From Rhyacophila brunnea (Eukaryota; Arthropoda; Insecta; Trichoptera; Rhyacophilidae), in contig JAGYXB010001057.1 in NCBI GenBank assembly GCA_022495005.1, positions 310,001 to 374,000 of the forward strand: a stretch of DNA of 64,000 nt, in the 5' to 3' direction. A program made the translations under genes and the position numbers. Under the pieces are notes generated by a model. That model did not search any database, was not told where the DNA came from, and was given only the letters and a program-made list of their open reading frames with translations. Shown here piece by piece: positions 11,690-22,639 of this stretch. The first letter of the stretch is position 1. Every line of letters begins with the position of its first letter.

Positions 11690-11850
11690 CTGTACATGTG
11701 CATGGATTTACTTCCACCAATACTGTGTATTTTAAACTAACGTGATAAGTGCTGACTGTCTCCCCAATGTCATTCTTTAAGAATAAGCGAGACGCGATGT
11801 TGTCATTTTATTGTAGTATTTGACAGGGCGCGAAAATCGGTTAACCTCAA
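11690..11850 (+). repeat. Truncated copy of the repeat at 31677-32072
   Basis: Shares long, moderately diverged stretches with 31677-31842, including ACTTCCACCAATACTGTGTA-like sequence, GCGAGACGCGATG and GGTTAACCTCAAAA. The copy stops just before a perfect palindrome at 11862. Confidence 0.65.
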
Positions 11851-11861
11851 AACGAGGTACG

Positions 11862-11901
11862 TAAACTATCATGCTGAATAATTATTCAGCATGATAGTTT
11901 A
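11862..11901. repeat. Perfect 40-bp palindrome
   Basis: Each 20-base arm begins TAAACTATCATGCTGAATAA and is followed directly by its exact reverse complement, with no spacer. It sits at the breakpoint of the adjacent truncated repeat. Confidence 0.9.
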
Positions 11902-12911
11902 AATTTAAATTTTAAATTTAAAACAAAAATGGTCGAATAGATGTTCCTGCAATCCTCATCATATTTGATAATAAACAAAGTGTTATTTTGTAGTTCTTGG
12001 TTGCTGTTTCTGTGATGTATGGGTTCACTATTTCACATGACGCCATTTTGGGATGAATGTGATGTATGTATGAATGAGTATTTCACTTTCGGTGACACGT
12101 GTAAACAAAAAGTGAATGCCTGAATCTCATTCCCTGCGGAGGATCATCCATGATGATCATCCGCAGTGACTCATGTAAATGACCCGTTAGTTATTAAATT
12201 CATTTGTGTTAATTCACACGTCATTACGAGCAGATTAGAATTCATATTTTATGAAGTAAAATACTCTTTGATTGACAATAAATTAATATTGTAGAATAAT
12301 TATTGATTCCGGCAACGTTTCCAGTAATCATTATATATATAATCCTTGTTGCAATTCACGAGGTTCATAAAATATTTCGAAGCGCCATCGTAATACATTA
12401 CATTAAAGCCATCTCATCCTTAGATCTTGATACCACATCAATCTTTAGCCTTAACCCTTGTCACTCGAAGACCAGCATCGCTTTATAGTGACGGGATACC
12501 TTTTGCAAAGCGTCTTATCAGTCAGGTGTCCTTACCCTTGCCCTACACACACTGATCTTCTTCATATACTCCATGATTCAAATAATGCTTAGCAGGAGCT
12601 CTAGAAGTCTTTCAAGCAGGGAAATAATTTATGTTTATGATGCGTATATGAATCCAATATTATATTAATTATCCTTATATTCGCATAATAAATATATGTC
12701 ATATTACAAATAAAAGACAACATAATCAAATAATTATCAGCTCTAACGGTAAATTTACTGACATAATTGAAACAGAACATATAGAAACCCCGATTTTAAT
12801 GGGACTGACAAAAACGTGATAATGAAAAATTAATATATTATATATATTAGGACATCGTTAATCTTAGTTTGGTGTATATTTTTAGCTTGTTTATATAAAA
12901 ATCTTTCAATA
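11902..12911. other. No gene seen; 31-bp imperfect hairpin at 12135-12165
   Basis: The hairpin has arms TGCGGAGGATCATC and GATGATCATCCGCA around a short loop. A 61-codon ORF at 12303 has no recognised feature. Confidence 0.45.
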
Positions 12912-12919
12912 ATATAAAG

Positions 12920-13424
12920 CAATGGTAAAGGTAGATCCGACATAAATAGCGCACACTATTATATTCTGGTTTGTTTTTAAAATTTAATATACCCTGCCTG
13001 TCCAAGCCGTAGTAGATAATAGTCAAAAAATATTTATTTATCTATAAAATATGTAAAATTATGGCATTAAACCATATATAATTTTATATAATTTATAGAT
13101 AGAAGAATATTTTTTATAGATTACAGTTTGGCGTAGGTAGCGCTTAATGAATTTAAAAATCACTAACCAACACGATCTTTAATATTAAACGTAAACAAAT
13201 AAATATGACTGAAAAGGTGTGCACTATTTTTGTTGGAACGCTCATAACATACACTATACTGTGGTTTGGTTAGGCAGGGTTTAATAATTGAAATTTAAAA
13301 ACTAGCCAGTGCCATCTGCAAATTGTATTCTTAGTTCAATAAAAACAAATAAATATGACTAACCAAGTTTAGTTTGCTCTATTTATTTCGAATCTTGACA
13401 GCCTACCACCACCACTCGCTACTG
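12920..13424. mobile_element. hAT MITE, CAGTAG-ended family, with perfect 8-bp TSD
   Basis: Flanked by identical ATATAAAG (12912-12919 and 13425-13432). The right end reads ...CTTGACAGCCTACC...CGCTACTG, the reverse complement of the CAGTAG...GGTAGGCTGTTAAGATC terminus seen at 53479. The left end (CAATGG...GGTAGATC) is a diverged form. Non-autonomous; the interior has no transposase frame. Confidence 0.85.
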
Positions 13425-13432
13425 ATATAAAG

Positions 13433-14128
13433 TAATTTGAATGTGTCGTCTTTCACGCCATAAATTTTAGTAAAACAGGTTATCAAGTCCTCGATTTACT
13501 CATAGCACAAAAATACCTATACTTTGATAAAAATCACCACCGGGTTTGGAGCCATTACCTACCATTATCTACCAATGTTCAAATATAATATAACTTTATT
13601 GTCCTCCGAAAGATGCTGAAAGGTGAAATCCCGGTCACTAAAACCTCTTTATAAAATAGAATGTCTACTAAATTTCCAGTATTATTCATGTCGATAGAAT
13701 TAAACACAGTTTTTTTTAACCATGGACAAAAATACACAAAAATCAAGCTTTTCACTTGATTCAATTATTCGAGTATTGCTTTCATACTATTTTCATTGTG
13801 ATAATGTTATTTTGTTGTGTATTCAGGCATTTTGGCGAACGAAATGTAAATACACCGAATGCAGTGGATTTAACGTTAATTAAATTCAAACAAAAGTAAC
13901 TGAACAATAGTGATTTTTGAACTAATATGAGCGAACGGTAATTTTATTATACGTGTTACTGTAAATTCTAACTAAATCTTTTTATTTGAATTAATAATAG
14001 CAAAAAAAGGAATTAAAAATTATAAAAATATAATATCAATTCACTTGACATATAAAAGACCAAAACACTAACCTTTTTTAACCTGAGGATGTTTGTACCT
14101 ATAACCTTACCTATTATTGTATACAAAT
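13433..14128. other. No gene seen
   Basis: AT-rich; a 61-codon minus-strand ORF at 13579 has no recognised feature. Confidence 0.45.
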
Positions 14129-14313
14129 ATAATTAACTATTTCTTTTATTCAACGAATGATTCACAAGATTTAAGAATGCACCATTCTAATTATTGAACA
14201 TACATAATTTTGAAAAACACTTCTGAGAAAATATATTATAATATATTATAATTAGAATGGAACATTCTTAAATTTTGTGAATTATTCGTTGAATAAAAGA
14301 AATAGTTAATTAT
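14129..14313. mobile_element. Foldback with SINE-B tail as its loop
   Basis: Arms of about 65 bp (14129-14193 and 14249-14313) are near-perfect reverse complements, sharing AATTAACTATTTCTTTTATT. The loop (about 14194-14245) holds, in antisense, the tail TATTTTCTCAGAAGTGTTTT...ATTATGTATGTTCAA of the SINE copies at 14890 and 57200. Confidence 0.8.
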
Positions 14314-14378
14314 AAATTATTAGCAGGTTCAAGTAAGTTACATCATAAAAATATTAGAGAAATCCGTGACGTCGGTTA

Positions 14379-14747
14379 AGCGTCAATTACATTGAGCTTC
14401 TTTACGAGCTGTTTGTTGGCGAATTTAAAAGCGGGCGATTCAGCTACTGCAATTTGATGATTACACACAAAACTTTCCATTCGCTGAGAAGCCACAAGCC
14501 AGCGACTATTTTGACAGAACGTAGTTCGTTTTTTTACCGGGAGGTTGCTATTGCGCTCTACTGCGCAGACGCAGTAGGCCGATACGCCGGCGTGTAGCGT
14601 GTAAAGCTGACCGGCTTTCAACTTTTCTCGTTAGAGTGTTTACAACCTGCTTGTTAGCTTGTTCAATGATTACACTGGACGACTTTACAGGCAGATTGTA
14701 AATTCGCCAACAAACAGCTCGTAAAGAAGCTCAGTGTAATTGACGCT
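14379..14747. mobile_element. MITE with 48-bp TIRs and TTA target duplication
   Basis: The left TIR AGCGTCAATTACATTGAGCT... and the right TIR ending ...GTAATTGACGCT are inverted repeats of about 48 bp with one mismatch. TTA flanks both ends (14376-14378, 14748-14750). A 3-bp TTA/TAA duplication suggests PIF/Harbinger, an inference from the duplication only. The overlapping minus ORF 14376-14621 lies across the TIR and is unlikely to be a gene. Confidence 0.8.
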
Positions 14748-14889
14748 TTAGTAATTGAAGTAGTAGGTATCTACTTTGATTTAATAAACAAAAGCTGATT
14801 GCCAAAGTAGCTTGATTTGGAAGAGCACTGATGAGTAGGTATTAAAAGGCCAATAGTTAAAAATGTGTCGTAATTAGTATCTCACCTTG

Positions 14890-15045
14890 TAGCATAGAGG
14901 GCAATGCGCGGACGGGGCGTAAACCCAAGAGATGCATGGTTCGATTCCCTGCCAGGGTGTCTTACTTTTTTCAAAAAGATTTTTTCTATAGGTTATAATA
15001 TATTTTCTCAGAAGTGTTTTTCAAAATTATGTATGTATACAAATA
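14890..15045 (+). mobile_element. tRNA-derived SINE, family B
   Basis: A B-box-like GGTTCGATTCCCTGCC lies at 14939, followed by GGGTGTCTTAC, a T-rich part and the tail ATATTTTCTCAGAAGTGTTTTTC...ATTATGTATG. The copy at 57200-57345 has the same order. The A-box region is weak. Not a functional tRNA. Confidence 0.65.
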
Positions 15046-15860
15046 TATTGTTTAGTATGTTTGAACTGACAAATTTATATGACGTAGTAAAACGCACTTA
15101 CGATTTGAACAATAATCGAGATCGAGTTGATTTTCTGGAGCAACGTTAACTTTTGAAAATAAAAATCGACATTTCTGTCTTGAAACTGCCTGTGATCACG
15201 GCAGGTCGTTTAAGGAATTTTATTTGGTTTCCCCTTTGTACAATCAGACGTCGAAAACACATTCGGATGTTGCCATATCTGATTTTGTTTGAAGTCCCCG
15301 GCAAACGGAAATACTCCTTGTCATAGCCCTCAGAAGTAGGTACTTCTCATATGATGAGTTTTTGGGATTTGTTTTCTCACATGCATGTCAACACATAATA
15401 AAAAAAATATCTGAATAATCATTGTATTTGTTTTTGAAATTGGAATGTTACAAGTCAATGAAGTATATTATTGATTGCGAAAATAGATATAACTTCAAAT
15501 ATACTCAGGTACAGGTACCTACTGCAGAAGATTAAAGGTACGAAACACAATTCTTCAATTCAGCGAAGGAAATTGTTTTTTTTTTGTATGTATATATTTA
15601 TTTATTCTGGCCCGAAATAAATCAAATTACGTCAGGTACGTATTGAGGAAAATATCAGTTTCAAAACCACATATTGAGCCGGATTTTCAACGGTCGAATA
15701 AAAAGGTCAAAAGGTATTTCAATTGAAAATATACGATATAGGTGCCGATATATATATTATATACTAAAACGAAACGGTTCATACTATTTTATACTCGTAA
15801 TACATAAAAAAATATTTGCTTACAGTTTACAGATATTAAAAATTATGTAGTAAGCAATAT
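15046..15860. other. No gene seen
   Basis: Short ORFs only. AT-rich with no matched repeat. Confidence 0.45.
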
Positions 15861-15867
15861 ATAATTA

Positions 15868-16268
15868 TTGTTCATACAGCTTCAAGAGTCTCGGCTTTTG
15901 AGCTTTGATAACCGATGTCTCCGCCGAATTTTAGGGGTACATTGGTACGACTGCGTTACAAACACCCGAGTTCGTGAGCAGACACAACAGCCTTCGGTGA
16001 TTGAAGTTATCACGAAGAGACGTTTTACGTGGCTGGGACACGTATTCCGGAGGCCGCCAAAGAGTGCGGCACTTCGTACCCTTGTGGCACAGCCTCAAGG
16101 GTTCCGTCGCCGTGGCCGGCCCTCCCTCACCCTGCAGCGGTGCTACAAGAGCGACCTACGTACTGCAGGTCTGACATGGTGGGAGGTGCAAGAGTTAACT
16201 AAGGGAAGTGGCGCCAACTTGTGCTTGCCCTATGCCCCAATGTTGGGACGTGACAGGGTGGAAGAAGA
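15868..16268 (+). mobile_element. Non-LTR retrotransposon RT C-terminal tail
   Basis: A 143-codon frame contains LSFDNRCLRRILGVHWYD, then RRFTWLGHVFRRPPKSA, QPQGFRRRGRPSLTLQR and DLRTAGLTWWEVQELT. This is the usual post-RT tail (CLRR, WLGHV, RGRP, AGLTW), followed by a short 3' part. The catalytic RT region is absent, so the copy is 5' truncated and dead. Confidence 0.8.
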
Positions 16269-16298
16269 AGAATTGTTCATACTCATTATATCCTTATA

Positions 16299-16592
16299 AG
16301 GAAGCAGACAAGGGTTTGCGATGTAATAGAGTTCATTAAAAGCCTCAAATGTGCAAGATGCGCTGTACATATAGCTCGAAGAAGAGACAATCGTTGGACA
16401 AATTTAGTCATCCAGTAGTATCCAAGAAGTACAAAACGTCCGCAAGGTAGACCTAGAGGCCACTGGATCGATGGAATGATAAAATTCTACGGAAATAAGT
16501 GGCAACGCAACTCACAGGACCGAGAGAAGTGGAGGCAGCTTGAAGAGGCCTTCATTCAGCAGTGGATAGATTCAAGCTGATGATGATGACTC
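16299..16592 (+). mobile_element. Second non-LTR RT tail ending in (TGA)n
   Basis: Read in frames with one shift it gives RVCDVIEFIKSLKCA, AVHIARRRDNRWTN, RPQGRPRGHWIDGM and DREKWRQLEEAFIQQW, then a stop at 16578. It ends in TGATGATGATGACTCAT, the short 3' simple repeat common in such retrotransposons. It directly follows the tail at 15868 and belongs to a different family. Confidence 0.8.
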
Positions 16593-17771
16593 ATCATATT
16601 TTACAGTATTACATTCTAAAAATGTAGACATATAAAAAGTTCCGCTACAGTAGGTATACTAGTTATCAAAAACTACAGTTATTTACTAGCACAGTTTTTT
16701 AAAGACTGGCTTATATTCAATATTTTTAATTGAAAGTACGCAAGTTGAGCAAATGCTGTACCTACCATTTAAGTAAGCTACCATAGACTATAGATACATC
16801 TAGACGCCACCTGTTGCATTGTTAAATGAAGCCGCGTGCCGTGCGTTTGGTTTGTGGGCGAGTGAACGCATTCGTCTACAAATAATGTTCGAGACCATAG
16901 ACCATTTCGCTAGTGCTCGCCCAAAGTGCTCGCACTAGACGCTCAGAATTAAAATATAATTTTCTATTTTTTTACGTTATATAGTATTTTTAAGCGGTCA
17001 AAATGCAACCATTAGGTAAAGATATCCATAATTTAAGTTATTTTAAAGAAACACTAGGTTACTGATATTAAAATATATAATAATATACAAATAAATTATC
17101 ACGAACATGTGACCTATGAAACGTAATACCATCTTCTTGCTTATCAGTACGGCTACCATATTTTAATACAACACACAGAACCATGTTTTCTACTTAATTA
17201 ACTACAAATATTTACCACTGACTTTATGTTTAACATAAAAATAGCAATTTTAGCAACACGGTTATCGACGCTTAGTTATGCAATAAGCTAAGATTTGTCA
17301 GCTACACCGTAGCAAACCATCTCCCAGATCTGTAAACCTTTTATCTTACTCTAGCGCGTGTCGCAGAGATTATAAGGGTACCGAATATTTTCTCACTCGC
17401 ACTTATGCATCGTTTTTGTTCAGGCCTTGTAAGCTACCAATAATTCAAGTAACCCAATTAATTATCGCTTGCATAATTCGCAAACTACTCCTTTGACATA
17501 TGATATATATATGTGGGCTCAAATCCCACTTGGCACAAGATTATTTAACAAAGCTGTTTCTAATAGGTGATTTTGAGGTTATTCCAAGCTATGTGTTACC
17601 TATTTAGTTTTTTGTGTGATTGTCTTGTACTGTTAGTTTTAATTCGAGTATCATAACTGCATAACCTAAATCACGGTAACAGTAGTTGTGTGTATGTGTG
17701 GCGCATTATTGAGAACAAACGACAAAGCAGAAAAGCATTTTATACGAGCACACTGAATCGGGGGGGAAACC
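16593..17771. other. No gene seen
   Basis: Contains a GC-richer patch at about 16800-16945 with repeated GTGCTCGC words, but no ORF or inverted ends that define an element. Confidence 0.4.
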
Positions 17772-17779
17772 ATTCAAAC

Positions 17780-18318
17780 CAGTGTTTCCCAACGGGGGCA
17801 ATGTGCAAATCATTAATATTTGGTACATATTTTTGTTTGTTGAAAAACGCATTTTCGAAAATATATTTTTGATATCGCCCATCATAATATTTAGTTGAAT
17901 GCGGCGCATTAACGCTGTAAATGATTTGTTACTCGAAAAAAAAAGAAATCGTTTTGATATCACAAACTGTGGAGATTTAAGATTAAAATTGACCAAATTA
18001 GTACATAAAAACGCTTCGCAGCTCACATCAAGCACAATGATCGCACTAATTTTCTTCCGAGTTGTACATCTAATATACTATACATAGGTACTTACGTACG
18101 AAGCAATTCATTTTTTTGAGAATTTGTTAGTTAACTATGAAATTTTGATAGGGGGGGAAGCGCCCGGTAAACGCCCAATAAACAATACCGCGCGGTGTTA
18201 GTGCACATCAAGTTTGGTGCCTGAATCAACTCTTGCGTAAACCGCCCCCCCCCCCTCTGGATATGTTTGGCATGGAGGTATTTGAAGCGTTGAAGTGGGG
18301 CATGGCACAAATAAGGTT
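17780..18318. mobile_element. hAT-like non-autonomous element, right end lost, with nested element
   Basis: Begins CAGTGTTTCCCAACGGGGG and shares the interior words ACTATGAAATTTTGATAG and GTGGGGCATGGCACAAATAA with the copy at 19367-19712. The matching right end (GTTGGGAAACACTG) is not preserved. A G/C-run-bounded insert at 18150-18257 interrupts it. Confidence 0.7.
18150..18257. mobile_element. Small nested MITE with G-run/C-run ends
   Basis: Absent from the homologous position in the 19367-19712 copy, so it is an insertion. Left end AGGGGGGGAAGCGCCCGG and right end ...GCGTAAACCGCCCCCCC are approximate inverted repeats (both contain GTAAAC/GTTTAC next to a G or C run). No target duplication was resolved. 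Confidence 0.55.
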
Positions 18319-19358
18319 TAAATTTTAAACCCATATCGGTCCGATTTCCAATAATTCGGTACCAACTGTAGAATACCGTGCTAAAAATAAATCTAATCGA
18401 AATATTTGAAAAAGGATAAGGCAATAATAATAATAATAATAAAGCTACAAAATACAGTAGGACTTCTTTACTAATATGATTTTTTTAAATGGTGACATTT
18501 TATTACATTTCATTAATGGTAGATTCAGATATTATTTGCAGAATGTCCTAGATTCCTTAACCACTATAATATATGACCAACCGTGATTGATAGATACTAC
18601 GTATTGCGTTTCTCATACCATTGGTATAATAATATAATATACTATAATCATGCGGCGATAGTAAAAAAATAATGCATTAGAAAACAAAACCACAAAAATA
18701 AAATCACAGAGTTAATCATGCAATGCACCATTGCACCAATCACATTATTATAAAGCAATCATTATTCGTAGGATGTTTATCACAGTTAAGTGGTCAAAGA
18801 CATAGCTTATAATTATTGGTATCTTTAGAATTATCTTCAAATTTGTTAATCCCATTTTTTGAATAATAAAATGCCTAATTCTTGTCAAATTTGGGATCAC
18901 AGAGATTACCAATATATTTTTTATCGTAAATATTTCACTATAATGGTTTTATAACTGCGTTTAAAATTAATAAATGTGAAAAATCTTAACACCACTGCAC
19001 ATGCATGTACTGAAATATGACTATATTCTAAAACATTAGGGCGAGAGGTTTAAAAGAATACTATTTTATGTAATAAAAATACTTTATGCAGTCATCAAAT
19101 GTTTAAAATAAATATAAAGGATAATAAGGCTTTAAAATTATATAAATAGATTATCTACAACGTTTAAGGAATGTCCAGGATCATGCTTTGAAAATGCAAT
19201 AAAAGCTCCATTTTGACCTACGCTGAGCATGTCCCCCCTTTTGAGTGCACGGCAACCCCAGTCTTGGGTAACACTCCTGAGATATTCCCAGTCATAAAAA
19301 TACGGATGTTTCATTCTCAAGCGTATGGTTCCGTGATATGCCTAATTAATAAGACTAG
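18319..19358. other. No gene seen; AAT trinucleotide run at 18422
   Basis: AT-rich with a short (AAT)n run near 18422-18442; no recognised element or ORF. Confidence 0.45.
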
Positions 19359-19366
19359 GTCTAATG

Positions 19367-19712
19367 TAGTGTTTCCCAACGTGGGGCGTACACCCCACCG
19401 GGGGGCAATTTGTATGTTTTGGGGGAAAATGTGCAAATTGTTAATTTTTGTTACATTTTTTTTATGGAAAAACGCATTTTCGAGATAATTTTTTTGATAT
19501 TGCTATCCAGACTTTCCGAGAAAAAGACGGCAGCACTGTTATATTTGTACTTTTCCTTATTACTTTGACTAAAAATGGCAGGAATATGAAGGAGAAATTT
19601 GAAAAAAGATCAACAATGCATTCATTATTCTCTTGTTAGGTAACTATAAAATTTTGATAGATTTTTGAAACATAGAAGTGGGGCATGGCACAAATAAGGT
19701 TGGGAAACACTG
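19367..19712. mobile_element. hAT-like non-autonomous element
   Basis: The left end TAGTGTTTCCCAACGTGGGG and right end AAGGTTGGGAAACACTG are inverted repeats. The interior matches the copy at 17780. I could not find an 8-bp target duplication at the flanks, so the ends may have been modified or the insertion is old. Confidence 0.7.
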
Positions 19713-19755
19713 AATTTAATTATTGAACTGAAACACTGTGAATTAGACTCTAATG

Positions 19756-20629
19756 CAGGGGGGGGGGGCAAACTGCGGTCCGCCGGGTATTTTTTGCGGC
19801 CCGCCATCATTAATTGTACTTCTAATTACGAATAACTTTTTTATAATTTTTTAAAAAATATTGACAATAGATAAATATTTGAAAAAATTGTTGTTTCGTA
19901 ACCACTATTTTCTACGTTGAACATCGTGACACATTTAAATACTTTTAACTCCGCGTTGAAAGGAAAAAAAATATATGCCCATGATATGGTAAAAAGTTTG
20001 AATGGATTTCAATTAAAACTCAAGTTATTCCTTCGACAAATATCGAATAACAACGTGGACCACTTTCCAACTTTGAAGTTGCTGTATATCAAAATATAAA
20101 TTTGAAGAATATGGTAAAATTATTAAAGTTCTGAATGACGATTTTTCACAAAGATTTGGTGACTTCCAAAAAATTGAGACAAGTTTAGCAATAGTATGCG
20201 ATCCATTTTCAATAGATATTGATAGTGTACCGACAGAGCTACAACTTGAGATTATTGATCTTCAGTGTGATACTGATTTAAGAGAATTGCATCGTCGTGA
20301 AAAAATCTCCAAATTTTACAATGCCCTTAATTCAGACAAATTCGACCAACTTAAAGATTATGCAAAAAAATGTTCGTTATTTTGGATCAACCTATATAAT
20401 GTGAACAAACATTTTCGATCATGAACCTCAATAAAAATTCTTTACGATCAAATATCTCCGATGCCCATTTACAAGCAGTTTTGAGAATATCAACTACAAA
20501 ATTAACACCTGAATTTTAAAAAAATATATATTTTTCGTGATAATAAATAGTGTATAATATACAATATACAATATCATTTTGGATTCTTGAATTTGGCCCT
20601 CCATCCAAAAAGTTTGCCCCCCCCCCCTG
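19756..20629 (+). mobile_element. hAT transposon with C-terminal transposase remnant and perfect 8-bp TSD
   Basis: Ends CAGGGGGGGGGGGGCAAACT and AGTTTGCCCC...CCCTG are inverted repeats. The flanks are identical CTCTAATG at 19748-19755 and 20630-20637. Inside, + strand frames with shifts read KKIYAHDMVKSLNGFQLKLK, PFSIDIDSVPTELQLE, then CEQTFSIMNLNK and AHLQAVLRIST. This is the C-terminal and dimerisation region of the GTF2IRD2-like hAT transposases. The N-terminus and catalytic core are missing and the frame is broken. The perfect duplication argues that the deleted form was itself mobilised. Confidence 0.9.
19917..20518 (+). pseudogene. hAT transposase C-terminal pseudogene
   Basis: Frame segments from 19917 to about 20099, then about 20105-20518 after frame changes, form one decayed transposase end with the hAT dimerisation signature (CEQTFSIMNLNKN...LRSNISDAHLQ). 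Several frameshifts and an early stop at 20098 preclude a functional product. It lies within, and belongs to, the element 19756-20629. Confidence 0.8.
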
Positions 20630-20637
20630 CTCTAATG

Positions 20638-20949
20638 TGTGGCGGACGTGGTTTGGTGGAGCCATCATCTTCAATACCACTTGATTACAAGGAATTGATC
20701 ATTTTGATGGTTTCTTTATAGAATTAAAGATATTCAGGTATTTAACATACTCCTTGAATCTTTAAAATAAATTAATACCATAAATTAAGATTATTCCAGT
20801 TATCTTTTTAATTAACAAAACAAAACACAAGTTTCTATAAATTTAGGGTAGGTACTTCCTAAAAACGGTTAGGAATACTGTAATAGGGATGGGAATGTCT
20901 TTTTTATTAGTACCCGGACACTGTGTATATTAGTGTTATAAATAATATG
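20638..20949. other. No gene seen
   Basis: AT-rich, without recognised repeat or ORF. Confidence 0.45.
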
Positions 20950-21260
20950 GATCCCCGCCTTCATTAAATTGTGTCGCTTTGCATTAAAATTCTTCGTGGG
21001 ACTCTCCGCTATTTGATATTATCGTTAAATTATTCATTAGGGACTTACCCGCGCCAAACTTCGCGCCGGCTTTTTATCTCCAGAGATGAAAATCTCGTGT
21101 TTCCTGTACATTATTTGCTAAGTTTTCGCATCTTGAGCGGGAAATTCGAAGGTGGTCTCCGCTGTACTGCCAACTACTGTTTCCAGCATTTGCTTATTTA
21201 GTAATGCACAGGCAATAAATTGCTTTCATTTGTGCATTAAATTATTTCGTTTTGCGTATT
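20950..21260. other. GC-richer single-copy island (possible conserved non-coding element)
   Basis: A sharp rise in GC and CG words (CCCGCGCCAAACTTCGCGCC) is bordered by AT-rich DNA. A 76-codon frame at 20971 has no recognised domain. Repeated GTGCATTAAATT/TTGCATTAAAATT words occur at both edges. No second copy in the window. Confidence 0.3.
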
Positions 21261-21261
21261 G

Positions 21262-21629
21262 GCCAGAATGAAGAAAACTGATGAAAACGAATCGCATTAT
21301 GTAGTAGACGCCTTAAAAAATGATGAATATATTTTAAACTTTAATAAATATGTAAAAGTCACAGCATTAAGGCGAATGTTTAGCGTAATAGAGACACCTA
21401 GTGAAAAATATTCCCATATATATATATATATTGAATAAATATTCAAATAAACAAATGAGAAATATTTTTTATTTACTTACTTACAAATTAAAAAAAATAT
21501 TAATTCGTTTCCTTGGATAAGTACCAAATTATTATTACAAATTATTTTATACAATTTTTGTTTATTAAGTTTACTCTTAATGTTTAATAATATTTATGAA
21601 CTATTCATAATTTTCATGCACTATTAATT

Positions 21630-21663
<34 letters not shown>

Positions 21664-22554
21664 ATTAAAATATTATTATAATAATAATATATTGCACGAA
21701 AAATTAAAAAGTATATTTTTTAACATTAAAAAAATACTAATCACTGACAATGTAATTGATTTTTCGTCAATTTTCATCATGTTACAATCTTCAACTAAGA
21801 GGTGAAAAGCGTACATGAGAAAAGCAGCGACCCAACAATATTTACACCACTGGACATAATCCAAATAAATATTACTGAGTGAAAGTTTTCAAAATAAATA
21901 TCTAATCACACCACCATCTTATTTCTACACCTAGATAGATTGTTCGTGAAACTGAAATTATTATCTATTTCCTCTGTGAAGAGAAAAAACAAAACTACAT
22001 TTCGTGATAAGATATTCGAATACCAAATTTTTATTGCATCGTTTATTTTTATAAAAGGAAATCCGGGTCATTAAATTTTCGCGTTGTTCTTTTTTTGAAA
22101 TCGTAAAATGAATAAACAATGTCTATTGTTTGGTGCTTTTGTACTCTGATGATGTGCACATAAACTGAAATGCTAAGAAAATGACAAATGTTACCCTATT
22201 AAAAGTTCCGATGGTATTCAATTATTTTCATTGTTTGGAACGCATTACACGAATATAATTTCCGATTTTTCACAAATGCCAGAAATGAAATCTGAGCGCA
22301 ATATATTCAGGGCTGCCGCAATAATATTGATTTCAATTTTGTAAAAATATTTTTCTAGTATTCTTACAATAAATTTATTTGAGTTAAATATTTTTCTGAC
22401 GATACTTGAGGACACACATTTTAAATTATATGGGGATTTTTTAAATCAGTTTTTTGCATATAATGAATAATAAACTTTTATACACACGTATGTATAATAT
22501 ATACAATAAAGCGGGTAACCCAAATTTATTGACAATTTCAACAGTGGGTATTCA
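21262..22554. repeat. AT-rich stretch with two TA microsatellites
   Basis: TA runs lie at about 21417-21431 and 21633-21661. No gene or transposon end recognised. Confidence 0.6.
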
Positions 22555-22639
22555 AATATAATGTATACACTCTAGTAATACCTTACGAAGGCTCAGACCA
22601 ACCGTATACTAGTCAGTACGGAAGTCAATACCACCCGAC

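Noticed and set aside
14376..14621. 81-codon minus ORF
   Set aside because: Begins at the TTA duplication and lies inside a MITE; no domain.
19367..19712. 8-bp target duplication for this hAT copy
   Set aside because: Flanks GTCTAATG and AATTTAAT do not match in any sensible register.
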